A DNA stretch of 64,000 nt from Ruania rhizosphaerae (GTDB taxonomy: Bacteria > Actinomycetota > Actinomycetes > Actinomycetales > Beutenbergiaceae), in assembly GCF_009805705.1 (NCBI RefSeq), contig NZ_VSMB01000002.1:124001-188000 (forward strand), given 5' to 3'. The notes beneath the pieces are model-generated. The model did not search any database, was not told where the DNA came from, and saw nothing but the letters and a program-made list of their open reading frames with translations. Both the position numbers and the translations under genes were made by a program. This document shows positions 44,959-53,676 of the stretch, one piece after another (within the stretch, counting starts at the first letter, position 1; every line of letters starts with the position of its first letter).

Positions 44959-47900
44959 CTATTCGCGGGCCCGCGCCCTGATCATCAGCGCAGTACCGAT
45001 GAGCAGCAGCAACCCGGTCAGTGCCAAGGGCAACACCGGTGCAGCACCGGTATTGGGCAGCGCGTCCCCATCGTCAGGCTCGGCCGGGCCGCTCGGAGCG
45101 TCCGGCACCGTGACGTCCACACTCGCCTCGTCCTCCGCGGCGATGGCGGGCATGTCGGGATCGACAGGGTGAGCGACCGTCGCGACTGCGACGTTCTCGT
45201 ATCCTTCGGTCACGTTCTCCTGCGTGATGACACGGGTGTCGCTCTCACCGGCGCCGAGGGCATCGATCTCGTAGGTGAGGTCGAGAGCCTCATCGGTGAC
45301 CTGCACTCCTGTGAGGTCACTGTTGCCGGTGTTGGTGACAGTGATCTGCCAGTAGGCCGACTCCCCGGAGACGAGGGTGACACCCTCGGCCCAAGGACCG
45401 TCCTCGGTAGCCGACACCTGCTTGACCACATCGAGGCCCGGCTCGACGCCGTAGTACCACGAGGAGTCGGTGCCGGTCAGCTCCTCGCCGAGCGCACTGG
45501 TCGCGGCCACCCTGACGGTGTTCTCGTACTGGCCCGCCTCGGCGGTACCGGTAGCCGTCAGTTCGACCGACTCACCCGGTGCAAGCACCGGGATCGTCTC
45601 GCTGAACACCTCCGCACCCGAGCCGTCCACGTCGGAGACACTCACATCCTCCAGCTCGAACGAGTCGCTGGTGTTGGTCACCGTGTAGGTCCAGGTGACC
45701 TCGCTGCCCGGAACCACCCGGACACCGGGGGCCTGCTCGACATCCTCACCGTTGGTCGTCTTGACGACGGTCAGCCCGTTGTCACCGGCCAGGTACCAGG
45801 ATGAATCGCTGGCCGTATACCTGGCGTCGTCCAGGATCTCTCCGGACTCGTCGACGACCACCATCGTTGCTGTCACGGTGTTCTCGTACTGACCCGCCAC
45901 CGCGACATCCGTCGCCGTGAACGTGCGCGACTCATCTGGAGCCAAGGGGCCGGACGCGGTCGAGGACGGGGTCAAGGTGCCCTCGGTGCCGTCACCGGCG
46001 ACGAAAGCGTCCTCGATGTCGTCGACGTCGAGATAGGTGTTGCCGGTGTTCGTCACCTCGTAGGTCCAGACAACGTCCGAACCGGTAGCCACGAGAGCAC
46101 CCGGTGCAGCCCCGTACATCATTCCGTTGGTCGTCTTCACCACCTCGGCAGCCGGTGCGCCACCGAAGTACCAGGAGGTGTCGGTCGCAGTGAGGTCCTC
46201 ACCACCGAGCGGATCGGTAGCCGTGGCAGTCACCGTGTTCTCGTACTGCCCCTCCACCGCGACACCGCTGGCCGTGAGCTCAACGGACTCGCCCGCAGCC
46301 AAGGTGGCGATCGTGTCGAAGTAGACCTCAGCACCGTCGGCGTCCACGTCAACCACGGACACATCCGTCAGGGCGAGGGTCTCGCTGGTGTTGGTCACCG
46401 TGTACGTCCAGGTCACATCGTCACCGGAAAGTGCGAAGACGCCCGGCGCTTCGTCGACGTCCTCACCATTCGTCGTCTTCACAACCGTGAGGCCCGTCTG
46501 ATCTGCCAAATACCAGGAGTCGTCCGAGACCGGGTCTACCGCGGGGGCGTTCGCCAGCGGCTCGTCGGCTTCGTCCACGACGACTGGAGACACGGTGACG
46601 GTGTTCTCGTACTGACCCGCCACAGCGACATCAGACGCCGTGAACGTGCGCGAATCTCCCGGAGCCAGCGGATCCGAGTCAGCCGAGGTCGGGACCAGCG
46701 TGCCGGTGGAGCCATCACCTGCGGTGTAGGCATCGGCGATGTTCGACACATCCAGGTAGGTGTTCCCTGTGTTGGTCACCTCGTACTCCCACACCACGTC
46801 CGCACCCGTCTCGACCAGTGCACCAGGGGCGGCGTCATACTCGGTGCCGTTGGTGGTCTTCACCACCTCCGCCGATGGGTCGGCCGGAGCGAACAGCGTC
46901 GCATCGTTCGATGTGCCCGTCACTGTGCTACCTGCGTAGGTGGCGCTGAACGTCGCGGCGTTGACCCACTCGTCGAGCGCGACGGCCTCGCCATCGAGCT
47001 GAATCGGCACCACCAACTCCACCGAGTCACCAGAGGCAAGTTGATCGACCGACACACGGAACGCCGTCGCATCAGTGAAGTCGGTCGACCACGTACCATC
47101 GGCGGCGCTGGTCGCGTCCGTGGAGTACTCCGCGACCGAACCTGCCGGCGCTCCGAACACTTCGCCGTCGAGCACCGCTGCGACACCATCGACCGCCGGG
47201 AGCAGGTCGAAGATGACCAGATCCGTCACCGTCTCCGGCAGGAAGTTCGTCATCGTCACCCGGTACGCTCCCGTACCGTCCGCAGCGAGTTCGCTGCGCA
47301 CACCAAAGGCCTCGCCATCGGCACTGGCTTCCTTACCGGTCGCCAGCGCACCCGCCGTCACCGCAGCCGAGATGTCCTCAGCGAACACGATCTCGTCCAG
47401 CGGGGAGAACTCGAACACATCGTCCGCGAGTCCCGCGTCGCCCATCGGGAGATTCTCGTAGTCCGGGTGATCGACGTGACCCCAGGCCTCCACGTCCAGA
47501 CCCTCACCGTAGGCGGCCAGGGTTACCTCGACAGGGATGTCGTAGCAGGAATGCTCGCGGTCCGCGTCATAGATGTCCAGGGAGTCGAGCTGATCGAGGG
47601 TGATGGTGACCACCTCGCGCAGGTTTCCGTCGTCGGTGACTGTGGACGTCGTCACGGTCGCACCATCTCCGATCGGCGACGCCGTCGCGTTCGCCGCGCT
47701 CACGCCGGTGTCGGCGTCGTAGGTGACGCCCACCGGGAGCACCGCCTCCAGCGTCGCGTTCGGGTAGTCCCGCACCGAATCCAGGTTCCAGATGCACACC
47801 TGGTAGGTCGCCGCTCCCCCGATCGCCACGGAGTTCGGAGCGTCCACCGAGACGTTGACCGGCACGGCCTCAAGGATCGTCTGGGTCGCGGTCGACTCGT

Positions 47901-49419
47901 CCGAGAGCGGCTCGCCGTCCTCGAACTCGGCACTCTGGATGGCCGTGTTCGTGAACGTGAGCGGGCCATCACCCAGATCACCGGTGTACGTCGGCACACC
48001 ACGCATCTGTACCCGCAGGCTGCCGCTGCTGATCGGGTTCCCTGCATCCGGAGAGAGTTGCAACCGCCATCCGGTCACATACTCACCCTCGGGCACCGCG
48101 TTCGAGCTCGTGGTGCTGAATTGGTAGTCGGCCGTGGTGCCCACACTGCTGGTGTTCTGCTCGCCGGCGCCGGACTCGATCCACGTGCCCGGGTCAGCGG
48201 ACGTCGTGTACTCGAGTACGAATGGCACATCTTGGATCTGCATCGCGGTGTCGAGGATGACGCGGAGCCTGTAGATGCGGTTGGCTTCGTACCAGGCCGC
48301 ATTGTCACCCGTCGCGGACGAGTCCTCGATGGTCCAGAACTCCAACGGATCCGCCGACTCGAAGTTCGCGGACACGTTGTAGATGCCCCTGTTGTTCTCG
48401 ATTTCGCCGTTGCTGACCGTCCGATCCGCGGGGCTCTTGGAGATCCCGAACGACGTGCCCGGCCCGAAGTCGGTGATCGGGTCACCGGTCGCGCTGGCGT
48501 CCGGGAAGTCGTCGTGGGCGGTACCGTCGGCGTCGGCGACGGCGAGCTCGACCGTATTGGTCGGCGGCGTCTCCGGCGGATCCTGCGCCGGGAATGCGGC
48601 TTCGGGGTAGGACACGACCAGGTAGCCGGCGTTGGTGCCGCCGCGTCGGATGTTGCGTTCATCGGTCCAGGTGGCGGTGATGCCGGTGGCCGCGTCGCCC
48701 GCGAACGTCCACGTTCCAACGCCCCCGTCGGAAGCGACGATCTCCGCACCGACCGGGAGCTCATCGGTCAACACCGGGTCCGATCCGACGAAGTTCGAGT
48801 CGGCACCCCTCACCTGGAAGCTGTACGTCACCTGACGACCATTCGTCGCAGGCGTGGTGTCCGCACTCTTCGTGGGGTAAAAGTCGAATGTTCCCGTCAC
48901 CGACGTCCGCACAGAGTCGGTCGGCGTGTCGCCAGAAGGCGTCGAACTACCCGTGACCGTCGCTTCGAGGACGGTGTCGGGTGTGTAGGTGGAGATGTCG
49001 TCCTGGGTGACCGCAACTGTAAAGGACGTCACGGAATCCTCGATGTCCTTCATCACCAGGGAGACGATGCCGGTGGCGGGGTCGAAACTGTACGACTCCA
49101 CCGGCGAACCAGCACCCGTGGGAATGACGTCGACACCGATGCCCTCGGGCAGCTGGATCTCCATCGTGATATCGGTGGCAGGTGTACCGGGGCTCGCCTC
49201 CGGCAGATTCATCGTCACGGCGTACTCGTACGGATCCGTGACCGCGACATCGGTGGGGCCGTCGATCGAGACGGTGTAGTCACCGGGGGCGGCATATGCG
49301 GCCGGCACGCCGACCACGCCCAGCACCAGAACGACACCCGATGCCACGATCGCTGCTGCCAACCTTCTCAGAGACCGCCACGGCGGGCTCCACTCCTCGC
49401 GCCTGGTTTGCCTACTCAT
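44959..49419 (-). CDS. Giant LPXTG-anchored surface protein with alternating DUF11-type modules
   Basis: A 1486-residue wall-anchored protein. The signal peptide runs to about residue 43 (ending VPAAYA|APGDYTV). The sorting signal LPNTG at about 1454-1458 is followed by a hydrophobic helix and RARARE. The N-terminal 850 residues are acidic beta-rich material. The C-terminal part is a series of DUF11-like modules, each opening VVKTTNG and containing WxYxVTNTG, arranged A-B-A-B plus a divergent fifth. The ATG at 49419 has AAGGAGAGG upstream. It resembles the 32479 protein in architecture but not in module sequence. An adhesin or structural surface role is inferred. The HTH gene 183 bp upstream on the same strand may control it. 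Confidence 0.9.
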   Translation of the reverse strand: MSRQTRREEWSPPWRSLRRLAAAIVASGVVLVLGVVGVPAAYAAPGDYTVSIDGPTDVAVTDPYEYAVTMNLPEASPGTPATDITMEIQLPEGIGVDVIPTGAGSPVESYSFDPATGIVSLVMKDIEDSVTSFTVAVTQDDISTYTPDTVLEATVTGSSTPSGDTPTDSVRTSVTGTFDFYPTKSADTTPATNGRQVTYSFQVRGADSNFVGSDPVLTDELPVGAEIVASDGGVGTWTFAGDAATGITATWTDERNIRRGGTNAGYLVVSYPEAAFPAQDPPETPPTNTVELAVADADGTAHDDFPDASATGDPITDFGPGTSFGISKSPADRTVSNGEIENNRGIYNVSANFESADPLEFWTIEDSSATGDNAAWYEANRIYRLRVILDTAMQIQDVPFVLEYTTSADPGTWIESGAGEQNTSSVGTTADYQFSTTSSNAVPEGEYVTGWRLQLSPDAGNPISSGSLRVQMRGVPTYTGDLGDGPLTFTNTAIQSAEFEDGEPLSDESTATQTILEAVPVNVSVDAPNSVAIGGAATYQVCIWNLDSVRDYPNATLEAVLPVGVTYDADTGVSAANATASPIGDGATVTTSTVTDDGNLREVVTITLDQLDSLDIYDADREHSCYDIPVEVTLAAYGEGLDVEAWGHVDHPDYENLPMGDAGLADDVFEFSPLDEIVFAEDISAAVTAGALATGKEASADGEAFGVRSELAADGTGAYRVTMTNFLPETVTDLVIFDLLPAVDGVAAVLDGEVFGAPAGSVAEYSTDATSAADGTWSTDFTDATAFRVSVDQLASGDSVELVVPIQLDGEAVALDEWVNAATFSATYAGSTVTGTSNDATLFAPADPSAEVVKTTNGTEYDAAPGALVETGADVVWEYEVTNTGNTYLDVSNIADAYTAGDGSTGTLVPTSADSDPLAPGDSRTFTASDVAVAGQYENTVTVSPVVVDEADEPLANAPAVDPVSDDSWYLADQTGLTVVKTTNGEDVDEAPGVFALSGDDVTWTYTVTNTSETLALTDVSVVDVDADGAEVYFDTIATLAAGESVELTASGVAVEGQYENTVTATATDPLGGEDLTATDTSWYFGGAPAAEVVKTTNGMMYGAAPGALVATGSDVVWTYEVTNTGNTYLDVDDIEDAFVAGDGTEGTLTPSSTASGPLAPDESRTFTATDVAVAGQYENTVTATMVVVDESGEILDDARYTASDSSWYLAGDNGLTVVKTTNGEDVEQAPGVRVVPGSEVTWTYTVTNTSDSFELEDVSVSDVDGSGAEVFSETIPVLAPGESVELTATGTAEAGQYENTVRVAATSALGEELTGTDSSWYYGVEPGLDVVKQVSATEDGPWAEGVTLVSGESAYWQITVTNTGNSDLTGVQVTDEALDLTYEIDALGAGESDTRVITQENVTEGYENVAVATVAHPVDPDMPAIAAEDEASVDVTVPDAPSGPAEPDDGDALPNTGAAPVLPLALTGLLLLIGTALMIRARARE
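45160..46880 (-). repeat. A-B-A-B module duplication in the second LPXTG gene
   Basis: Module A copies begin near 46870 and 46150, module B copies near 46500 and 45780, and a divergent module near 45435. The A to A and B to B distances are both about 720 bp, so an A-B pair was duplicated as a unit. A modules contain NTYLDV and GTLxPxS; B modules contain SVELTA and GAEVxxxTI. Confidence 0.8.
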
Positions 49420-49602
49420 GTTTGCCTCTCCTTCGAACTGCCCTGGTGGTCGTGCTGTGTGGTGGTCTTCGGGTGCGCCTCTGCTTGCCCGGCAGCCTCG
49501 CCGGGGCCGTGCGCCACAGTCATCCCGTCGAGCGACGGCGAGATTACGGTTGCTCGCCTTCACACCGTCAGATCGAGCGTGAAGATGTGCCCTGGCGGCC
49601 CG

Positions 49603-50523
49603 CTAGTGCGGAATGCACAGGTCGTCCTCGTCTCCCATCTCCCAGCGCAGTCCCAGTACGCCCGGACCGAAGTCGCGGCGTGCCTGATGCACCGAGGTTG
49701 TACCAAGAGGCAATTGCTTGTCGGCCACCGAGCTCCGGCCCTCGTGTTCCTCGTACTCACCGATCCATACGGGAAGAGACTCCGGGCTGAACCGGGTCCA
49801 GATCACCAGGTCCCGCACGGACCTGGTGAGGTGGTAGTCGACTGTCTGCCCCGTCGGGAAGCCAGCGGGAACGTCAACGTCGAGTTCGACCATGGTGGTC
49901 TCCCCCGCGTTGAGCGGGCGCTCAAGCTCGATCACCACGCCGTAGACCATTCCGCTGGGATGGAGGCACTGCCGCCCGAGGGATCCGCCGGCGACGATGT
50001 CAACCGCTGGTGCCTGCGTCGCCGGTTCGACCGAGAGCAGCAGCCCCGGGAGTCTGCTCACGGCTGGCGCGACTGCCTGGTACAGCCACCGGGATGAACG
50101 ACGGACGACGCATCCATCAGTTCCGACATCGTTGACCACGTTCGCGGAAAGCTGCCTCGCATCCCCGAACCCGCCTCCCAATGCCGCCAACGTCTCCTCG
50201 ATCTGCACACGCCCGTCCTGCTCCCACACGGGGACCCGGGCGGGCGACACGGCGCCGAGACGGGTGGGCGGCCTCACCAACGAGGTGAGTTGCCCCGCCC
50301 GGAGACCGAGCAGATCCTCAATCTCGGTGACGGCCTCGACGGACCGCGGACCAGAGGGCCTGCGCGCTCCCGATCGCCACGAGCTCAGTGTCGCGAGCGC
50401 CATCGGGATCCCTCGTTCGGTCATGCTGGTGACCAAGGACGTGAGGGTGAGACCACTGTTGTCAACCGCGGCACCGAAGGCGCGGGCGAATGTATTATCA
50501 CTCTCGGTGCGACCAGCCGACAT
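49603..50523 (-). CDS. HTH regulator with unrecognised C-terminal domain
   Basis: A 306-residue soluble protein. Residues 1-85 form a Xre-like helix-turn-helix region (LTLTSLVTSMTERGIPMALA, TLSSWRSGARRPSGPRSVEA). The rest is probably a beta-rich domain (VVIELERPLNAGETTMVELD, VRDLVIWTRFSPESLPVW) ending with DFGPGVLGLRWEMGD. I do not recognise this domain by name. The ATG has GGAGGGAGGGA directly before it, one of the strongest sites in the window. It is 183 bp upstream of the giant LPXTG gene on the same strand, so a regulatory link is plausible but unproven. Confidence 0.65.
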   Translation of the reverse strand: MSAGRTESDNTFARAFGAAVDNSGLTLTSLVTSMTERGIPMALATLSSWRSGARRPSGPRSVEAVTEIEDLLGLRAGQLTSLVRPPTRLGAVSPARVPVWEQDGRVQIEETLAALGGGFGDARQLSANVVNDVGTDGCVVRRSSRWLYQAVAPAVSRLPGLLLSVEPATQAPAVDIVAGGSLGRQCLHPSGMVYGVVIELERPLNAGETTMVELDVDVPAGFPTGQTVDYHLTRSVRDLVIWTRFSPESLPVWIGEYEEHEGRSSVADKQLPLGTTSVHQARRDFGPGVLGLRWEMGDEDDLCIPH

Positions 50524-50759
50524 GTCCCTCCCTCCTCGTTCATGTCCTCACACATGCAGCCAATGTGGCGTTTGTCACCTGTATGAGCCGCGCCGCCGGA
50601 AACGCATCACGCACACTGGGATGTGATCTGCAACACATTCCCGTGGCGATGGGCCCTCGCATTCCCAGCACGGCCCGGTGAAAGTGAGGCTGCGGGACGT
50701 CGCAGGGCTCGTCGGGAAGACTGAGTCCTCCACGCAGGAGATCGCAGGAGACAGGACCG
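50524..50759. other. Gap between the HTH gene and the acyltransferase gene
   Basis: This 236-bp divergent gap must hold promoters for both genes. I see a weak inverted repeat ATGTG-N8-CACAT (50621-50638) and no convincing -10/-35 pair. No gene is supported. Confidence 0.4.
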
Positions 50760-51851
50760 ATGAGCCCGATCGCCACAGCTGCCTCGCCGCCCCGGCTCAC
50801 CTGGGTCGATGTCGCCAAGGCAGTCGCGATCATCCTCGTCGTGCACTACCACGTGAGCGTGGCCGGTGCCGGTCAGTTGCTCCCCGGGTCTTCCAGCAGC
50901 CTGGTCTCGTGGTGGAGCGATGTCAGCAGGGCCCTCATCCCCGTACGGATGCCGCTGTTCTTCCTTGCCTCGGGACTCCTGGCGAGCAACGCGATCGAGC
51001 GCCCGTGGCGGCGGCTGTGGCGACCCCGGGTCGGGAATCTGCTCTGGCCGTTCCTGTTGTGGAGCGTGCTGTTCGCCGTCCTCTGCGCCCCGCGATACGA
51101 CCCCGAGGATCCGGGGCGGTACATGCGCTCGAACCTGGAGGCGATCGGTTTCGGTGGTACTGCCTACTGGTTCCTCTCGGTGCTGGTGGTCTTCTTCCTC
51201 ACGGCCCGGCTGCTGCGGCGGTTCCGTTACGTCCTGCTGCTGGTCGGTGTGGCTCTGGTGGCGATCGCGCCGCTGGTCTCGTCGTTCCTGGTCAACGCCT
51301 TGGACACTCCCCAAGCACTGGCGTCGAACATCTCACGCGTGTGCTACTTCGCGGTGTGGTACTTCGTCGGGTGCTTCGGTCGGCCGGCGGTCGAGCGGAT
51401 CGCGACCGGCGCCACCTGGCTGACCGCCGCCGCGGCCGGCGGGATCTACGTCGGCTTCGCCTGGGCGATCGACGTCGGCGGTATCGCGGACAGCATCACG
51501 CCGCTGCTGATCCTGGCGATGAACGTGCTCGGCCTGGTCACCGCGTGTCAGCTGGCTTTCCTCACCGCCAAGTCGGGAGCCGTCCAGCGAGTGAGCCGCT
51601 ACCTCGCGGGCCGCACTCTGGCGATCTATGTACTCCACCCGGTCCTGCTCAGTGGTCTGATCCTGCTGCTCCGCCGGGACGACGGCACGACCGTGCTCCC
51701 ACTGGCCAGCCCGGCGGTCGATGCCCTACTGTTCCCGGTGGTCACCGCGATGCTGGTGGTGGCCTCGACGGCCCTGTACGACCTCAGTCAGAAGCTCGGC
51801 GCTCGGTGGCTCTTCGCCCTGCCTGGCGACCGTGCACCGGACCGCACCTGA
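50760..51851 (+). CDS. Acyltransferase family membrane protein (OafA/YrhL type)
   Basis: A 363-residue protein with about ten membrane helices and the acyltransferase-3 opening: TWVDVAKAVAIILVVHYHVS near residues 14-33, then RMPLFFLASGLL. These enzymes transfer acetyl or other acyl groups to cell-surface sugars from the cytoplasmic side. An AGGAGACAGGA purine tract precedes the ATG. It sits alone on the plus strand between the HTH gene and the AbiEi-like gene. The acceptor is unknown; wall polysaccharide is likely. Confidence 0.88.
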   Translation: MSPIATAASPPRLTWVDVAKAVAIILVVHYHVSVAGAGQLLPGSSSSLVSWWSDVSRALIPVRMPLFFLASGLLASNAIERPWRRLWRPRVGNLLWPFLLWSVLFAVLCAPRYDPEDPGRYMRSNLEAIGFGGTAYWFLSVLVVFFLTARLLRRFRYVLLLVGVALVAIAPLVSSFLVNALDTPQALASNISRVCYFAVWYFVGCFGRPAVERIATGATWLTAAAAGGIYVGFAWAIDVGGIADSITPLLILAMNVLGLVTACQLAFLTAKSGAVQRVSRYLAGRTLAIYVLHPVLLSGLILLLRRDDGTTVLPLASPAVDALLFPVVTAMLVVASTALYDLSQKLGARWLFALPGDRAPDRT

Positions 51852-51994
51852 GAGAGCCGCTGACCGGATCGACACGGCTGCGTCGGTCTGCGGCAGAATC
51901 ATTCCGCACGCCACGCGCCTGTGTCGGTCCGACTATCCACAGCCCCCTCCTGACCCACCGACGCTCGATCCTCCTGCTCGCCAGGCTGACCCGC

Positions 51995-52852
51995 ATGACC
52001 ACCTCACACTCAGTGGATGTCGGCATCTACTCCCGGGAACAGTTGCGCGAGCGCGGCATCGACCGGCGACGGCTCAGGCACCTCCTCGATCACGGGCGGC
52101 TGCTGCACATCGCCCGGGGCTGGTACGCCCGGCCGGACGCCGACACAGCAGCAGTCGCTGCGCTCCGCTCGGGTACCCGCCTGACGTGCCTCGCGGCGGC
52201 CAGGCTCCACGGCCTATGGCTGCCGGAACGGTCTGGCGAGCACGTCTACGCCCGGCGTGGGGACGTCCCGGCTGGTTGGGTACCGCACGGGCCGCGACTG
52301 GATGCCTGGCCCGAGCCCAATCCGGTCGCCAGTCTGCCGTTGTGTCTGGACCATGCCGCGCGATGCCTGAGCCCGGAAAGCGCCGCGATCCTGTTCGAGT
52401 CGGCACTCACTCGGGCAAAGCTCACCACCACCGAGTCGAGCCTGGCCCTCGCAGCACTGCCCCTGCGGATCTCGTCCGCGATCGGCACCGTCACGCCGCT
52501 GAGCCAGTCCGGCTCGGAGACGAGGGTGGCGCGGTGGTTGCGGGGCCGGGGAGTACGCATCCGGCAACAGGTGTCAATCCGGGGCATCGGCACCGTGGAC
52601 ATCCTGGTGGGTGGCCGCTGGATCATCGAGGTCGACAGCCAGGCGCACCACACCTCACCCAAGGACTACGAGAACGACCGGCGCCGGGACATGAGGGCCC
52701 GCCTCCTGGGATACGAGGTGACGCGCCTCAGCTATGACCAGGTCTGGCAATGGTGGGCGCAGACGCAGGATGACCTGGCAGACATCCTCGCCTCGCGCAG
52801 GCACCTACGGCTGCCACGGGCCCTGCGTCACCGTCCGCGGGGTCGACACTGA
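51995..52852 (+). CDS. AbiEi-like / DUF559 domain protein, orphan
   Basis: A 285-residue protein with an N-terminal winged helix of the AbiEi antitoxin type (YSREQLRERGIDRRRLRHLL, residues about 12-32). The C-terminal DUF559 domain of the Vsr/restriction-endonuclease fold (about 215-275) has acidic residues in WIIEVDSQAHH and YENDRRRD. Such proteins are very common in actinobacteria. They are often annotated as type IV antitoxins, but no AbiEii toxin gene is adjacent here. The ATG at 51995 gives the usual length. The stop lies inside the left arm of the following terminator. Confidence 0.8.
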   Translation: MTTSHSVDVGIYSREQLRERGIDRRRLRHLLDHGRLLHIARGWYARPDADTAAVAALRSGTRLTCLAAARLHGLWLPERSGEHVYARRGDVPAGWVPHGPRLDAWPEPNPVASLPLCLDHAARCLSPESAAILFESALTRAKLTTTESSLALAALPLRISSAIGTVTPLSQSGSETRVARWLRGRGVRIRQQVSIRGIGTVDILVGGRWIIEVDSQAHHTSPKDYENDRRRDMRARLLGYEVTRLSYDQVWQWWAQTQDDLADILASRRHLRLPRALRHRPRGRH

Positions 52853-52900
52853 TGCGTGGGGCGGCGCACTGGTGTGCCCCGCCCCACGCATCTGTGTCGA
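52843..52900. terminator. Long bidirectional terminator overlapping a stop codon
   Basis: The core is a 14-bp stem GATGCGTGGGGCGG / CCGCCCCACGCATC (52851-52864 and 52879-52892). It is extended outward by TCGACACT / TGTGTCGA with one mismatch, giving about 22 bp. The left arm includes the TGA of the AbiEi-like gene. It serves that gene and the convergent ABC operon. Confidence 0.9.
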
Positions 52901-52917
52901 TCCGGTCAGCACACGCC

Positions 52918-53676
52918 CTACCCCGCCGTGAGCGCCACCAGCCGACCGTCGATCTCGCGGACATCCACCGGCAGGTCGTAGACGGACTCCAGCACCTCCG
53001 GATCCATCACCTCAGCGGCCGGCCCGTCACAGACCACGCGCCCGTCGCGCATCGCCACGATCCGGTCGCAGTACCGGGCAGCGACATTGATGTCGTGCAG
53101 CACCACCACGATCCGCTTGCCGAGCTCGTCGGCCATGCGCCGCAGCAGCCGCATGATCTCCACCGCATGGCGAAGGTCGAGGTTGTTCAGCGGCTCGTCC
53201 AGCAGCACGTAGCGGGTGTCCTGGGCGAGCACCATGGCCACGAACGCGCGCTGCCGCTGGCCACCGGAGAGCTGGTCGAGGTAGCGGGCACGGTAGGGCT
53301 GCAGGTCCAGGTAGTCCAGGGCCTGCTCCACGTGCTCACGGTCTTCGGTGGTCATTCGCCCGCGCGAGTGGGGGAAGCGGCCGAACTCCACCAGGTCCGC
53401 CACGGTGAGCCGGGCGGCGATGTGGTTGTCCTGGCGCAGCACCGCCAGCCGGGTGGCCAGCGTGCGCGAGGGTGCCGTGGCGACGTCGAGGTCGTCGACG
53501 AGCACGCGCCCCTCCTCGGGCTGGAGTAGCCGCCCGATCACCGAGAACAGCGTGGACTTGCCGGCACCGTTGGGGCCGATGAGCGCCGTCACGCCCTCCT
53601 CACCGAAGCTCAACGAGACCTGATCGAGCACGGTCGTGGAGCCATAGCGCTTGGTGGCGCCGTCGAGCACGATCAT
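52918..53676 (-). CDS. Iron-siderophore ABC transporter ATP-binding protein
   Basis: A 252-residue ABC ATPase of the FecE/CeuD type. Walker A is GPNGAGKST (34-42), the signature LSGGQRQRA at about 138-146, Walker B VLLDEPLNNLD, and the switch histidine in VVVLHDINVA. It powers the permease pair encoded just upstream. The ATG at 53676 overlaps the permease stop (ATGA). It is the last gene of the operon binding protein-permease-permease-ATPase. Confidence 0.94.
   Translation of the reverse strand: MIVLDGATKRYGSTTVLDQVSLSFGEEGVTALIGPNGAGKSTLFSVIGRLLQPEEGRVLVDDLDVATAPSRTLATRLAVLRQDNHIAARLTVADLVEFGRFPHSRGRMTTEDREHVEQALDYLDLQPYRARYLDQLSGGQRQRAFVAMVLAQDTRYVLLDEPLNNLDLRHAVEIMRLLRRMADELGKRIVVVLHDINVAARYCDRIVAMRDGRVVCDGPAAEVMDPEVLESVYDLPVDVREIDGRLVALTAG

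Noticed and set aside
47041-50097. A 1018-codon plus-strand open frame opposite the second LPXTG gene
   Set aside because: Arg/His-rich shadow of the surface-protein gene. The minus-strand product has a signal peptide, repeats and an LPNTG anchor; this one has no features.
51930-51945. A CTATCCACA sequence resembling a DnaA box
   Set aside because: A single site without clustering or an AT-rich unwinding element does not support an origin.
51995-52852. Type IV toxin-antitoxin system
   Set aside because: Only the AbiEi-like/DUF559 protein is present; no AbiEii nucleotidyltransferase gene lies on either side.
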